Shown in pieces: positions 34,721 to 42,852 of a stretch of 64,000 nucleotides of DNA. Source of the DNA: Serratia rhizosphaerae (GTDB taxonomy: Bacteria; Pseudomonadota; Gammaproteobacteria; Enterobacterales; Enterobacteriaceae). A program made the translations under genes and the position numbers. The notes beneath the pieces are model-generated. The model did not search any database and was not told the origin of the DNA. It saw nothing but the letters and a program-made list of their open reading frames with translations. The stretch is from positions 2,046,001-2,110,000 of the forward strand of contig NZ_CP041764.1 in assembly GCF_009817885.1 (NCBI RefSeq), written 5' to 3'. Position 1 is the stretch's first letter. Every line of letters begins with the position of its first letter.

Positions 34721-36649
34721 ATGGCGGTACTACACACATTGACCAGCAGGTATATTCACCTTGGCGTAGGGAAAAAACTCACTCTCGGCTTCATCCTGAT
34801 GCTGCTGTTGGCGGCCATCATCGCCGGCACCGGCATCCACTACCTCACCATTATTGAATCCCGCTCCGATCGTATTGATTTTAGCGATCAATTGAATAAT
34901 GAGATCACCCAGGCCCGCTATAATCGGGCAATGTACGCGCAAAATTACAGTAAGGAGTATCTGGATAAAAACTACGCCAATATCAGCAATGTAGAAAAAC
35001 TGATCGCCCGCGGAAAAAATCTGGACTGGGATCCGCAAAGTCGTAAGGATTTGCAGCGCCTGGTCACCATGATCGACGAATACCAGCTGCAACAGCAAAA
35101 ATTCCTCGATGCGGTCGCCGCCAAAAACGCCGTGCGCGAAAGCTGGAACATGTCTGACATTCAGCAGCAGCTTGCGCAGGCCGAACAGCAGTTCAGCAAC
35201 GACGAATTTAAGATGTCATTCATTGAGCTCAGCAAAAAACTGACGCAAACGCGCTATCTCTCGCGCGGCCTGCTGCTGGACCTCAACCGCGACGCCGAAG
35301 CGCCGTTGCTCGCCGCCATCGACGACGCCCGTCGCAGCGCGCATGCGCTCCACCAGAAGCTGTCTGACAGCCAAAAACCGCTGCTGCAACCCTTGTTGAA
35401 CGGGCTGGAGAGCTACGAGGGCCGCATCAAAGCCTATATGCCGGCCTACGAGCACGAACAGGCGCTAAATAACGCCCTGAGCGACAGCGCCGCAGATATC
35501 GGCACGCTGGTCAGAGCCTTTTTGAAAGACGAACTGACGCAAACCAACAACGATATTCAGAGCGCACAGCTCCGCATGGGCCTGACTACGCTGGCGGCGA
35601 TCATCATTGGTCTGGTGGTTTCATGGCGCATTACCTTGCAAATCACCCGGCCGCTGAACAATACGCTGGCCATCGCTCAACGCATCGCCACCGGCGACCT
35701 GCGGCAGATAGAAGTCACCCATCGCCGCGATGAACTGGGCAGACTGCTGGACGCCATGGCCGCCATGAACCAAAACCTGCGCGACATGATTGAAAAAATC
35801 CAGCAGGGGGTCGGCCAGGTTTACACCGCCGCCAGTGAAATCTCCGCCGGCAATACCGACCTCTCCTCGCGCACCGAACAGCAGGCCGCCGCCGTGGAGG
35901 AAACCGCCGCCAGCATGGAACAGCTGACTGCCACCGTGAAGCAGAATGCGGACAACGCGCATCACGCCAACCAACTGGCAACCGACGCGTCCCAGACCGC
36001 ACAGCAGGGCGGCAAGCTGGTGGGCAGCGTGGTCGCCACCATGCGCGATATTTCCAGTAGTTCGCAACGTATTGCCGAAATTACCACCCTGATCAACGGC
36101 ATTGCCTTCCAGACCAATATTCTGGCGCTGAATGCCGCCGTCGAGGCGGCGCGCGCCGGTGAACAGGGGCGTGGTTTCTCGGTGGTGGCCAGCGAAGTGC
36201 GCAGCCTGGCGCAGCGCTGCGCCCAGGCGGCTAAAGAGATTGAGGGGCTGATTAATGAATCGGTCAGCCGCGTACAGAGCGGCACCTCGCTGGTGGAAGA
36301 TACCGGCAATACGATGGAGAAAATCGTGCTCGCCGTCAGCCACGTGCGCGATATCATGGCGGAGATCGCCTCCGCCTCCGATGAACAGACGCGCGGCATC
36401 GACCAGATAGGTCAGGCGATTGCCGAAATGGATCAGACCACGCAGCAAAACGCCGCCCTGGTGGAACAGTCCGCCGCTGCCGCCGACTCGCTGGAGGAGC
36501 AGGCGGAAATCCTGCAGCAAAGCGTGGCGGTGTTTCAACTGGAAGATGCGCCGTCACACGGCGTCACGGCCGCCGATATACCGACGCCGCGACCGGTCAA
36601 ACCGGCAGCGTCCGCCCAGAGCGAACAGGATAACTGGACCACGTTTTAA
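34721..36649 (+). CDS. methyl-accepting chemotaxis protein
   Basis: A 642-residue transmembrane chemoreceptor of the Tsr/Tar type. TM1 is at ~22-44 (LGFILMLLLAAIIAGTGI), a helical periplasmic ligand domain spans ~45-275, TM2 is at ~285-305 (LTTLAAIIIGLVVSWRITL), then HAMP (ITRPLNNTLAIAQRIATGDL). The signalling hairpin tip reads IAFQTNILALNAAVEAARAGEQGRGFSVVASEVR, the invariant core. The C-terminus NWTTF corresponds to the NWETF pentapeptide that recruits CheR/CheB, with Thr for Glu. The ligand cannot be deduced. The start follows AAGGGA, and the gene stands alone between sodA and yiiM. Confidence 0.93.
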   Translation: MAVLHTLTSRYIHLGVGKKLTLGFILMLLLAAIIAGTGIHYLTIIESRSDRIDFSDQLNNEITQARYNRAMYAQNYSKEYLDKNYANISNVEKLIARGKNLDWDPQSRKDLQRLVTMIDEYQLQQQKFLDAVAAKNAVRESWNMSDIQQQLAQAEQQFSNDEFKMSFIELSKKLTQTRYLSRGLLLDLNRDAEAPLLAAIDDARRSAHALHQKLSDSQKPLLQPLLNGLESYEGRIKAYMPAYEHEQALNNALSDSAADIGTLVRAFLKDELTQTNNDIQSAQLRMGLTTLAAIIIGLVVSWRITLQITRPLNNTLAIAQRIATGDLRQIEVTHRRDELGRLLDAMAAMNQNLRDMIEKIQQGVGQVYTAASEISAGNTDLSSRTEQQAAAVEETAASMEQLTATVKQNADNAHHANQLATDASQTAQQGGKLVGSVVATMRDISSSSQRIAEITTLINGIAFQTNILALNAAVEAARAGEQGRGFSVVASEVRSLAQRCAQAAKEIEGLINESVSRVQSGTSLVEDTGNTMEKIVLAVSHVRDIMAEIASASDEQTRGIDQIGQAIAEMDQTTQQNAALVEQSAAAADSLEEQAEILQQSVAVFQLEDAPSHGVTAADIPTPRPVKPAASAQSEQDNWTTF

Positions 36650-36740
36650 CCGTATCGCCGCGCCGTTTTCGGGGCGGCGTCTCTGTTCCTCCCGGCGCAC
36701 ACGGGCTATGCTAGAACCAGTCCTGAGCCAGGAGGCGCCT

Positions 36741-37412
36741 ATGACCAATCCCGCCGTTTATATCGGCCACATTCAGAGTTATCCCGGCGGACGCCCGAGC
36801 GCGATAGCCAAACGGCAGGTCGACGGCGCCCTGCCGCTGACCCCGCTCGGCCTGGAGGGCGATCAGCAGGCGGAAAAAAGCTATCACGGCGGCCCCGATC
36901 GCGCGCTGTGCCACTACCCGAGCGAACATTATGAACACTGGCGACAGCAGTTTCCGGCGCAGGCCGAACTGTTCAGCGCGCCGGCATTCGGCGAAAACCT
37001 CTCAACCCGCGGGCTGACCGAGCACAACGTGTTTATCGGCGATATTTTCCGCTGGGGCGACGCGTTGATTCAGGTGACGCAGCCGCGCTCACCGTGCTTC
37101 AAGCTCAACTATCATTTCGACATCGACGATCTGTCGCTGCTGATGCAGCAAAGCGGCCGCTGCGGCTGGCTGTACCGGGTGATCTCTCCCGGGCAGGTCA
37201 GCGGTGACCAGCCGCTGCTGCTGGCGACGCGCTGCAGCGACGTCTCGCTGGCCGAGGCGATAAGCATCGCCTGGCACATGCCGTTCGATGAGGAGCAGTA
37301 TCGTCGTCTGTTGTCGGCGGCCGGGCTGTCCGCCAGCTGGAGTAAAACCATGCTGTTGCGTATTACCCGCGGCAAAATCGAAGATTTTAATCGCCGTTTG
37401 CTGGGGCGCTGA
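36741..37412 (+). CDS. yiiM: MOSC domain protein YiiM
   Basis: A 223-residue protein matching E. coli YiiM (224 residues): KRQVDGALPLTPLGLEGDQQAEKSYHGGPDRALCHYP, PAFGENLSTRGLTEHNVFIGD, and VTQPRSPCFKLNYHFD with the MOSC cysteine that binds the molybdenum cofactor sulfur. E. coli YiiM reduces N-hydroxylated substrates such as 6-N-hydroxylaminopurine using the molybdenum cofactor. The frame extends upstream into the chemoreceptor gene, but ATG 36741 has AGGAGGCGCCT in front and gives the family length. sodA and yiiM are also near neighbours in E. coli. Confidence 0.95.
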   Translation: MTNPAVYIGHIQSYPGGRPSAIAKRQVDGALPLTPLGLEGDQQAEKSYHGGPDRALCHYPSEHYEHWRQQFPAQAELFSAPAFGENLSTRGLTEHNVFIGDIFRWGDALIQVTQPRSPCFKLNYHFDIDDLSLLMQQSGRCGWLYRVISPGQVSGDQPLLLATRCSDVSLAEAISIAWHMPFDEEQYRRLLSAAGLSASWSKTMLLRITRGKIEDFNRRLLGR

Positions 37413-37481
37413 CGCCGGGCGGCGAAAGAAGAAGGACGACGGGGCAGGCAGGCGGGGCGCACACGTCGCCCCGTCCGGACA

Positions 37482-37844
37482 TCAAAACGCTTTTTTCGCG
37501 TAGCCGGTTACCGCTTTCAGGCCCATTTCACGGCCCAGTGCGGTCATCGGGTGCACCACCACCAGCCCGCGCACGCTTTTTTTCAGCGCGCCCATATCGG
37601 CCTGCTCTTTTTTGGTGATTTCACGGCTGAACGGCAGTTTTTGCAGTTTCTGCGCTTCGTCGCTCAGCTTTTCCGTACGCACGTTTTTCAGACGCTCGAT
37701 CTCCGTCGCCAGTTTCTCTTTTTCCTTGCTGTGCTGCGCAATCAGTTCCGGGTTGCCCTGCTGGATTACCTGGACATCTTTATGGTTCAGCGCGTCCAGC
37801 TGGTCGCTCAGGCGCTTAATCTCTGCCTTTTCTTTCTCTTTCAT
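37482..37844 (-). CDS. yibL: ribosome-associated protein YibL
   Basis: A 120-residue, highly charged protein. Its first two thirds are helical and probably coiled (MKEKEKAEIKRLSDQLDALNHKD, HSKEKEKLATEIERLKN). The C-terminal part, ITKKEQADMGALKKSVRGLV, VHPMTALGREMGLKAVTGYAKKAF, is nearly identical to E. coli YibL (120 residues), which co-fractionates with ribosomes; its role is unknown. ATG 37844 gives the family N-terminus; the open frame extends 20 codons further without support. It lies beyond mtlR on the same strand, as in E. coli (mtlADR-yibL). Confidence 0.93.
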   Translation of the reverse strand: MKEKEKAEIKRLSDQLDALNHKDVQVIQQGNPELIAQHSKEKEKLATEIERLKNVRTEKLSDEAQKLQKLPFSREITKKEQADMGALKKSVRGLVVVHPMTALGREMGLKAVTGYAKKAF

Positions 37845-37943
37845 TTCTCTGACCTGAAGTGCCGAACCGGCACGTTTAAAGGAGGGTTTGCTGCATTGTA
37901 GCAAAATGCGCGGCCGGTTACCCGGCGGGATACATGGACGCCA

Positions 37944-38585
37944 TTACGCGCGTCCGAGCGGGGAGAGGCGGGACGGCTGCTTGGCGCCGATGCCGGCAAT
38001 CAGCGCGGTCACCGACAACACCATGGTGGAGCGCACCATCTGCTGGTAGCGCTGCTGCTGCATCGCCAGCAGCGCTTCATCCGCCTCGCCGGGCGGCAAC
38101 AGCGCCGGCGGCGGCGGCAGCGCGCTGACGCAGTGCAGTTCGCCGAACGGCCCGAGAATTTCATCATCGACAAAGCGATACTCGGCACCGTCGTGGTTCA
38201 GCTCCTCACGCAGCGCCATCAGCAGTTCGGCGTCTTCATACTCATGACGCGCGATCACCCCAAGGCCATACATCAGCTTCAGCCGCACCGACAGTTCCCC
38301 CAGGGGGCCGGCGCCGGACAACAGCGGCTCGACGGCATATTTCACCGCATAGTCGTCCTTGCGGAACACCTGCACCACCAATACGTTCAGCGCTTCCGCC
38401 AGCAGCTCTACCGCCGCAATCAGGAAACTGCGTACCGTTTTGCCGGCGTTCAGCTTTTCCAGAACCTGGTTTTCAAATGCCTGTGCTTCTTCCATCGTCG
38501 CTGTTCGAAAGGCGTAAGGGAGGCCGTCAATGGCGAACTCGGGCTGCAGGAGCGCAGCAGGCTGCGCCCGTGTGTTCATCATCAC
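37944..38585 (-). CDS. mtlR: mannitol operon repressor MtlR
   Basis: A 213-residue regulator closely matching E. coli MtlR (195 residues): AFENQVLEKLNAGKTVRSFLIAAVELLAEALNVLVVQVFRKDDYAVKYAVEPLL and YEDAELLMALREELNHDGAEY are almost unchanged. The N-terminal ~30 residues and the C-terminal tail are longer here. MtlR represses mtl transcription but has no recognisable helix-turn-helix. The start is 3-4 bp beyond the mtlD stop and has three successive ATG codons with no independent ribosome-binding site, so translation is probably coupled to mtlD; 38585 is the outermost ATG. Confidence 0.95.
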   Translation of the reverse strand: MMMNTRAQPAALLQPEFAIDGLPYAFRTATMEEAQAFENQVLEKLNAGKTVRSFLIAAVELLAEALNVLVVQVFRKDDYAVKYAVEPLLSGAGPLGELSVRLKLMYGLGVIARHEYEDAELLMALREELNHDGAEYRFVDDEILGPFGELHCVSALPPPPALLPPGEADEALLAMQQQRYQQMVRSTMVLSVTALIAGIGAKQPSRLSPLGRA

Positions 38586-38588
38586 GCG

Positions 38589-39740
38589 CTACTTTTGCAT
38601 GGCGTTATACACAGCTACGGCCTGTTCCACAACCTCGCCGTCTTCCGGCAGACCGGAAATTTGCGCCAGCGCGGCTTTCGGCCCGCGTTCGCTCAGCAGC
38701 TGCGCCAGTTCCTGCGCCTGCGGATCCTGGGCGCTGCGGTAATGCATGGCGGCGGCAACGCCCTGAATCAGGTTGGCGTGCGGCAGAGCATACTCCAGCG
38801 TGCCCAGCAGCGGCTTGATCAGGCGGTCGCCGGCGCTCAGTTTACGCAACGGCTGGCGCCCCACGCGCTCGACGTCGTCGTGCAGGTAGGGGTTTTCAAA
38901 CCGGCTGAGGATTTTCTCGATATAGGCCGCGTGTTTTGCCGGCTCAAAGCCGTAGCGCTTGATCAGCACCGCGCCGCTCTCCGCCATCGCCCCCTTCACC
39001 ACCTGGCGCACCGCCGGGTCGAGAATTGCGTCGCGGATGGTCTGCAGCCCGGCCTGCTGGCCCAGATAGGCGGTAATCGCGTGGCCGGTATTGAGCGTGA
39101 ACAGTTTACGTTCGACAAACGCCATCAGGTTATCGGTCAGCTCCATGCCGGCAATCGCCGGCGGCGCGCCCTTGAACTGGGTCTGGTCGACGATCCATTC
39201 GCTGAAGGTCTCCACCGTTACCGCCAGCGGATCGTCGCTGCCCGCTTCCGCCGGCGGCACGATGCGATCCACAGCGGAATCGACGAAGCCGACATGCTGC
39301 TCCGCCCACGCCTGCTCTTCCGCCGACAGTTCGGCGAAGACGTGCTGTTTCAGCTGGCTGGTGCCGCGCACCATGTTCTCGCAGGCGATAATATTCAGTG
39401 GTTGCTCATTGCCCTGGCGGCGGCGTTCGCTTAGCCCTTTAGCGATCGTGCCGGCAATTTTGGCCAGAATCTGCGGGCCGACGGCGGTGGTGACAATATC
39501 AGCGTCGGCGATCAGCGCCACCGCGTCATCGCTGCCGCTGTTGACCGCGTTGACGTTATTCACCGTTTCCGTGCGTTCTTGCTCGCCGACGACGCGCACC
39601 GGGTAGCTATGGCGTTGATTGAGCGCGTCCAGCACCGTCTGGTTAACGTCGGCGAAAGTCAGTTCGGCATGCGCATCGGCCAGCAGTTTGCCGATAAAGC
39701 CGCGGCCGATATTACCGGCGCCAAAATGTAATGCTTTCAT
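38589..39740 (-). CDS. mtlD: mannitol-1-phosphate 5-dehydrogenase
   Basis: A 383-residue NAD-dependent enzyme oxidising mannitol 1-phosphate to fructose 6-phosphate. It matches E. coli MtlD (382) throughout: MKALHFGAGNIGRGFIGKLLAD is the NAD fold, IACENMVRGTSQLKQHV and VGFVDSAVDRIVPP follow, and KLFTLNTGHAITAYLG carries the polyol dehydrogenase catalytic Lys/Asn/His. The start follows AAGAAGG. A 58-bp gap containing a hairpin (39765-39791) separates it from mtlA; mtlR follows 3 bp later. Confidence 0.98.
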   Translation of the reverse strand: MKALHFGAGNIGRGFIGKLLADAHAELTFADVNQTVLDALNQRHSYPVRVVGEQERTETVNNVNAVNSGSDDAVALIADADIVTTAVGPQILAKIAGTIAKGLSERRRQGNEQPLNIIACENMVRGTSQLKQHVFAELSAEEQAWAEQHVGFVDSAVDRIVPPAEAGSDDPLAVTVETFSEWIVDQTQFKGAPPAIAGMELTDNLMAFVERKLFTLNTGHAITAYLGQQAGLQTIRDAILDPAVRQVVKGAMAESGAVLIKRYGFEPAKHAAYIEKILSRFENPYLHDDVERVGRQPLRKLSAGDRLIKPLLGTLEYALPHANLIQGVAAAMHYRSAQDPQAQELAQLLSERGPKAALAQISGLPEDGEVVEQAVAVYNAMQK

Positions 39741-39764
39741 AGTGATAACCTTCTTAAATATGAC

Positions 39765-39791
39765 AAGGGCGCAGCCTGTCGCCGCGCCCTT
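39765..39791 (-). other. mtlA-mtlD intercistronic hairpin
   Basis: AAGGGCGC, an 11-nt loop, then GCGCCCTT: an 8-bp stem between mtlA and mtlD. It has no U tract; likely a stabilising or attenuating stem-loop that lets the transporter and dehydrogenase be expressed at different levels. Confidence 0.55.
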
Positions 39792-39798
39792 ATGGGAT

Positions 39799-41718
39799 TT
39801 AGTCTTTCTTGCCGCTGAGCAGCTCCAGCACTTCCTGCACGCTTGTCGTATTCGCCAGGCGCTCGATCACCGTATCGTCGTCCAGCGCATTGGTCAGGCT
39901 GGTAATCACCTGAATATGTTCGTTATTGCGCGCGGCGATGCCGATCACCAGGCGGGCCACCTCATCCTCTTCCTCGCCGAAGCGCACGCCCTGCGGGTAC
40001 TGGCAGAACACCACCCCGGTGCGCAGCACGCGGTCTTTCGCCTCAATGGTGCCGTGCGGCACGGCGATGGATTCCCCCAGATAGGTGGAGGTGAGCTTTT
40101 CACGCTCCAGCATCGCCGGCACGTATTCCGCCTCGACGTAGCCGCCTTTCACCAGTTGCTCGCCGGCAAAGCGGATCGCCTGCTCTTTATCGCTGGCCTC
40201 CAGGCCGAGGAACACGTTGCCCTCGCCCAGTTTGAACAGCGTCGGTTCGTCGTCGGCGGCGCTCTCTTCCGGCGCGGCGGCCGCCGGCTGCGGCTGCTGA
40301 GACGCGCCGTCGTTGGCGGCCAGCAGACGCGCGGTCAAGTCGCTGTACAGGTTGCTGTCGAGGAAGTTGGTCAGCGAGATATGCTGCGCCTGTGGCGCAT
40401 GACGCATCGCGCGCTCCGTCAGGTCGCGGTGGGTGATCACCAGATCCACGTCGTCCGGCAGGTTGTTGATGGCGCTGTTGGTGACCGAAATGCTGCTCAG
40501 CCCGGCGTCGGCCACTTTCTTGCGCAGCACCCCGGCGCCCATGGCGCTGGAGCCCATGCCCGCATCGCAGGCCACGATGATTTTACGCACGGTGCTCAGG
40601 TCGCCGTCCAGCGCGGCGCCGGCCGGTTGGCCGCCTTTCGCCTGCGATTTCATGTCGCGCATCCGGCGGGTTGCTTCTTCCAGATCGTCCTCTTCTTTCA
40701 CTTTTGAGGTTTTCAGCAGGAAGCCGGCAACCACAAAGGAGACCACAAAGGCTGCGAAGATTGCCGCCAGGTTGGCGAAATAGGCGCCCTTCGGCGTCAT
40801 CGCCAGCACCGCCAGAATCGAGCCGGGCGACGCCGGAGACACCAGCCCGCCGTTCAGCATCGTCAGCGTAAACACGCCGGTCATGCCGCCGAGGATCACC
40901 GCCAGAATCAGGCGCGGGTTCATCAGCACATACGGGAAGTAGATTTCGTGAATTCCGCCGAAGAAGTGGATGATCGCTGCGCCGCCGGCGGACTGCTTGG
41001 CATTGCCGCGGCCGAAGAACATATACGCCAGCAGCACGCCAAGCCCCGGGCCGGGGTTGGCTTCAATCAGGAAGAACACGGATTTGCCGGCTTCGGTCGC
41101 CTGCTGAATGCCCAGCGGCGAGAAGATGCCGTGGTTGATAGCGTTATTCAGGAACAGGATTTTCGCCGGTTCGACAAAGATCGAGGTCAACGGCAGCAGG
41201 TTATGCACCACCATCACGTGGACGCCCGCCGCCAGCAGTTTGGACAGCGCTTCCACCAGCGGCCCGATGCCGAGGAAGGCCAGAATCGCCAGCAGCATGC
41301 CGATAATGCCTGCGGAGAAGTTATTCACCAGCATTTCGAAGCCGCTTTTGATCTTGCCGTCCACCCAGCGGTCAAAATGCTTGATGGCCCAGCCGCCCAG
41401 CGGGCCGGCGATCATTGAGCCGAGGAACATCGGCATATCAGCGCCGACGATCACCCCCATGGTGGTGATGGCGCCGACCACGCCGCCGCGCTCGCCGCCC
41501 ACCAGTTTACCGCCGGTGTAGCCAATCAGCAGCGGCAGCAGGTAGGTGATCATCGGGCCGACCAGCTTGCCCAGCGTTTCGTTCGGCAGCCAGCCGGTTG
41601 GAATAAACAGTGCGGTAATGATGCCCCAGGCGATAAACGCGCCGATGTTCGGCATCACCATATTGCTGAGGAAACGGCCAAAGTTCTGCACTTTAACCTT
41701 AATGTCTGGTGAAAGCAT
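39799..41718 (-). CDS. mtlA: PTS mannitol transporter, fused IICBA
   Basis: A 639-residue phosphotransferase transporter that imports and phosphorylates mannitol. IIC spans ~1-340 (FLSNMVMPNIGAFIAWGIITALFIP, IVEALSK-type and the HGIFSPLG/GGIHEIYFPYVLMNPRLI active loops). IIB begins at ~375 with KIIVACDAGMGSSAMGAGVLRKK, whose Cys is phosphorylated. IIA covers ~490-639, with the phospho-His in GESIAVPHGTIEAKDRVL. The IIB-IIA linker is Pro/Gln/Ala-rich and differs from E. coli. GTG 41727 is in frame, but ATG 41718 has AGGGG in front and matches the family. Four CRP-type sites lie upstream. Confidence 0.98.
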   Translation of the reverse strand: MLSPDIKVKVQNFGRFLSNMVMPNIGAFIAWGIITALFIPTGWLPNETLGKLVGPMITYLLPLLIGYTGGKLVGGERGGVVGAITTMGVIVGADMPMFLGSMIAGPLGGWAIKHFDRWVDGKIKSGFEMLVNNFSAGIIGMLLAILAFLGIGPLVEALSKLLAAGVHVMVVHNLLPLTSIFVEPAKILFLNNAINHGIFSPLGIQQATEAGKSVFFLIEANPGPGLGVLLAYMFFGRGNAKQSAGGAAIIHFFGGIHEIYFPYVLMNPRLILAVILGGMTGVFTLTMLNGGLVSPASPGSILAVLAMTPKGAYFANLAAIFAAFVVSFVVAGFLLKTSKVKEEDDLEEATRRMRDMKSQAKGGQPAGAALDGDLSTVRKIIVACDAGMGSSAMGAGVLRKKVADAGLSSISVTNSAINNLPDDVDLVITHRDLTERAMRHAPQAQHISLTNFLDSNLYSDLTARLLAANDGASQQPQPAAAAPEESAADDEPTLFKLGEGNVFLGLEASDKEQAIRFAGEQLVKGGYVEAEYVPAMLEREKLTSTYLGESIAVPHGTIEAKDRVLRTGVVFCQYPQGVRFGEEEDEVARLVIGIAARNNEHIQVITSLTNALDDDTVIERLANTTSVQEVLELLSGKKD

Positions 41719-41866
41719 AAAACACACCCCTATTGTGAAGCGGTAATAGCATTACGCGCCGGCGAATAAGAGCGCGCATTATTGTTGTTACGATCCAGCC
41801 GCTTGGTGCTGTCTGTGAGGCGGACTCTAGCACGCTCGGTTGACAACGCGTACCTCACGGAAATTT

Positions 41867-42043
41867 TGTGACACAAGTCACCAAAATGACCGCAAAACAC
41901 CACCCTACACAGTGATCATAGTCACATTTTTGTCGTGTAAAAAAGCAACACCGCGGCAATTCCGACCGAAACACGCCCTTTTATGTGACTTAAATCACAT
42001 TTAGTCTTTTGTTGTTTGTTTTTATATTGTGATGTTAGTCACA
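41867..42043 (-). promoter_or_regulatory. array of four CRP-type sites upstream of mtlA
   Basis: Four 16-bp dyads match TGTGA-N6-TCACA: 41867-41882 (9 of 10 consensus bases), 41911-41926 (9 of 10), 41984-41999 (perfect, spacer CTTAAA) and 42028-42043 (perfect, spacer TGTTAG). Centre-to-centre distances are 44, 73 and 44 bp, close to whole helical turns. E. coli mtl also carries several CRP sites. They imply strong catabolite control of mtlADR, with the perfect pair farthest from mtlA. Confidence 0.88.
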
Positions 42044-42852
42044 ATTTATTTTCACTGCGCTAACGCCTGGCGGCAAATGTTGCGGTCATCCCGTGCCGGC
42101 AGGCGACATCGTGGAGAAACAGGGCGTCTGCCCGTAAGAAAGTTACAACGCGGAATTATCGTGAAGTGTAGTACAGAAACCACCCGGCGCTGTGTATCCT
42201 GCCAGGTTCCTCGCGGACGCTTTAGCGCCATTCTTGTCCGTTTGCCCCCCTCACCCCATCTCTTTTGTTCTTTATCCCGTAGGATATCGTCATCAAAATC
42301 CACCAAAGGTCACATACCGATGAAAGACGTTATTATTCTTTGTGTTAATTAAAAAACGAAAAATCCATCACCGTAGTGAGAAAAATAATCTCATCAAACC
42401 ATAACATGGCCTACTGCAGCCTGACGAAAACTGCCAGAAGGCATCTTTTCGCGCCTAAAGACACACTTGGTTTTATATTCACCCACTTACTCAAAAAATA
42501 AAAAACAAAATCACAAAAAGAAATAAAACCTTAAAACCCACAACAATAAAAAACGAAAAAACAAACAAAAAAAACATATTAAACAATCGATTACAAAAAA
42601 CAAAAACAACAAATAGAAAATAAAACAAATGCGGCACTATCAGCATGCAAATAATTCAAATAGCAATATATAGTCATTGATAATTACGTCATAACCATTC
42701 GATATGCATATTAAAAAAATATTTATCCATCCTAATTATCCAGTTAGGATTTTTTTTACCCTTCCGCTAGAAAGCCGCCACGGGCTACCTATACTTTCTC
42801 TCTACCTTACTATTTTGTTTTTTATTTATTGCATTTTTTACGGGAGAGAAAT
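42044..42852. other. long adhE leader/intergenic region
   Basis: About 800 bp with no supported gene between the mtl CRP sites and adhE. From ~42350 it becomes very AT-rich. At 42481-42630 the plus strand has only 4 G and 18 T in 150 bases, an extreme A/C bias. An intrinsic terminator follows at 42729-42757, then a TATACT box at 42790-42795 without an obvious -35, and GGGAGAGA before the adhE ATG. A 10-codon frame (MKDVIILCVN, 42320-42352) lies before the A/C tract. A long regulated leader or a small RNA ending at the terminator would both fit. Confidence 0.5.
42729..42757 (+). terminator. intrinsic terminator upstream of adhE
   Basis: ATCCTAA-TTATCCAG-TTAGGAT followed by seven T (42751-42757): a 7-bp stem with a canonical U tract on the plus strand, 95 bp before adhE. 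No plus-strand gene precedes it for more than 1 kb other than leader sequence, so it is an attenuator or the end of an unannotated RNA. Confidence 0.7.

Noticed and set aside
36420..36740. Upstream extension of yiiM inside the chemoreceptor gene
   Set aside because: The extension is another frame of the chemoreceptor; ATG 36741 has a strong ribosome-binding site and gives the family length.
37454..37472. GGGGCG/CGCCCC hairpin between yiiM and yibL as a terminator
   Set aside because: Only 6 bp, no T tract, and competing pairings with the neighbouring GACGGGGC; not convincing.
42029..42352. 107-codon frame in the mtlA-adhE gap
   Set aside because: Crosses a perfect CRP site and lacks a ribosome-binding site; Arg/Ser/Cys-rich translation looks random. 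Only its last 10 codons were kept as a weak leader-peptide idea.
42666..42690. FNR-like site (TTGATAATTACGTCAT) upstream of adhE
   Set aside because: Only one half-site matches TTGAT; the second half does not match ATCAA.
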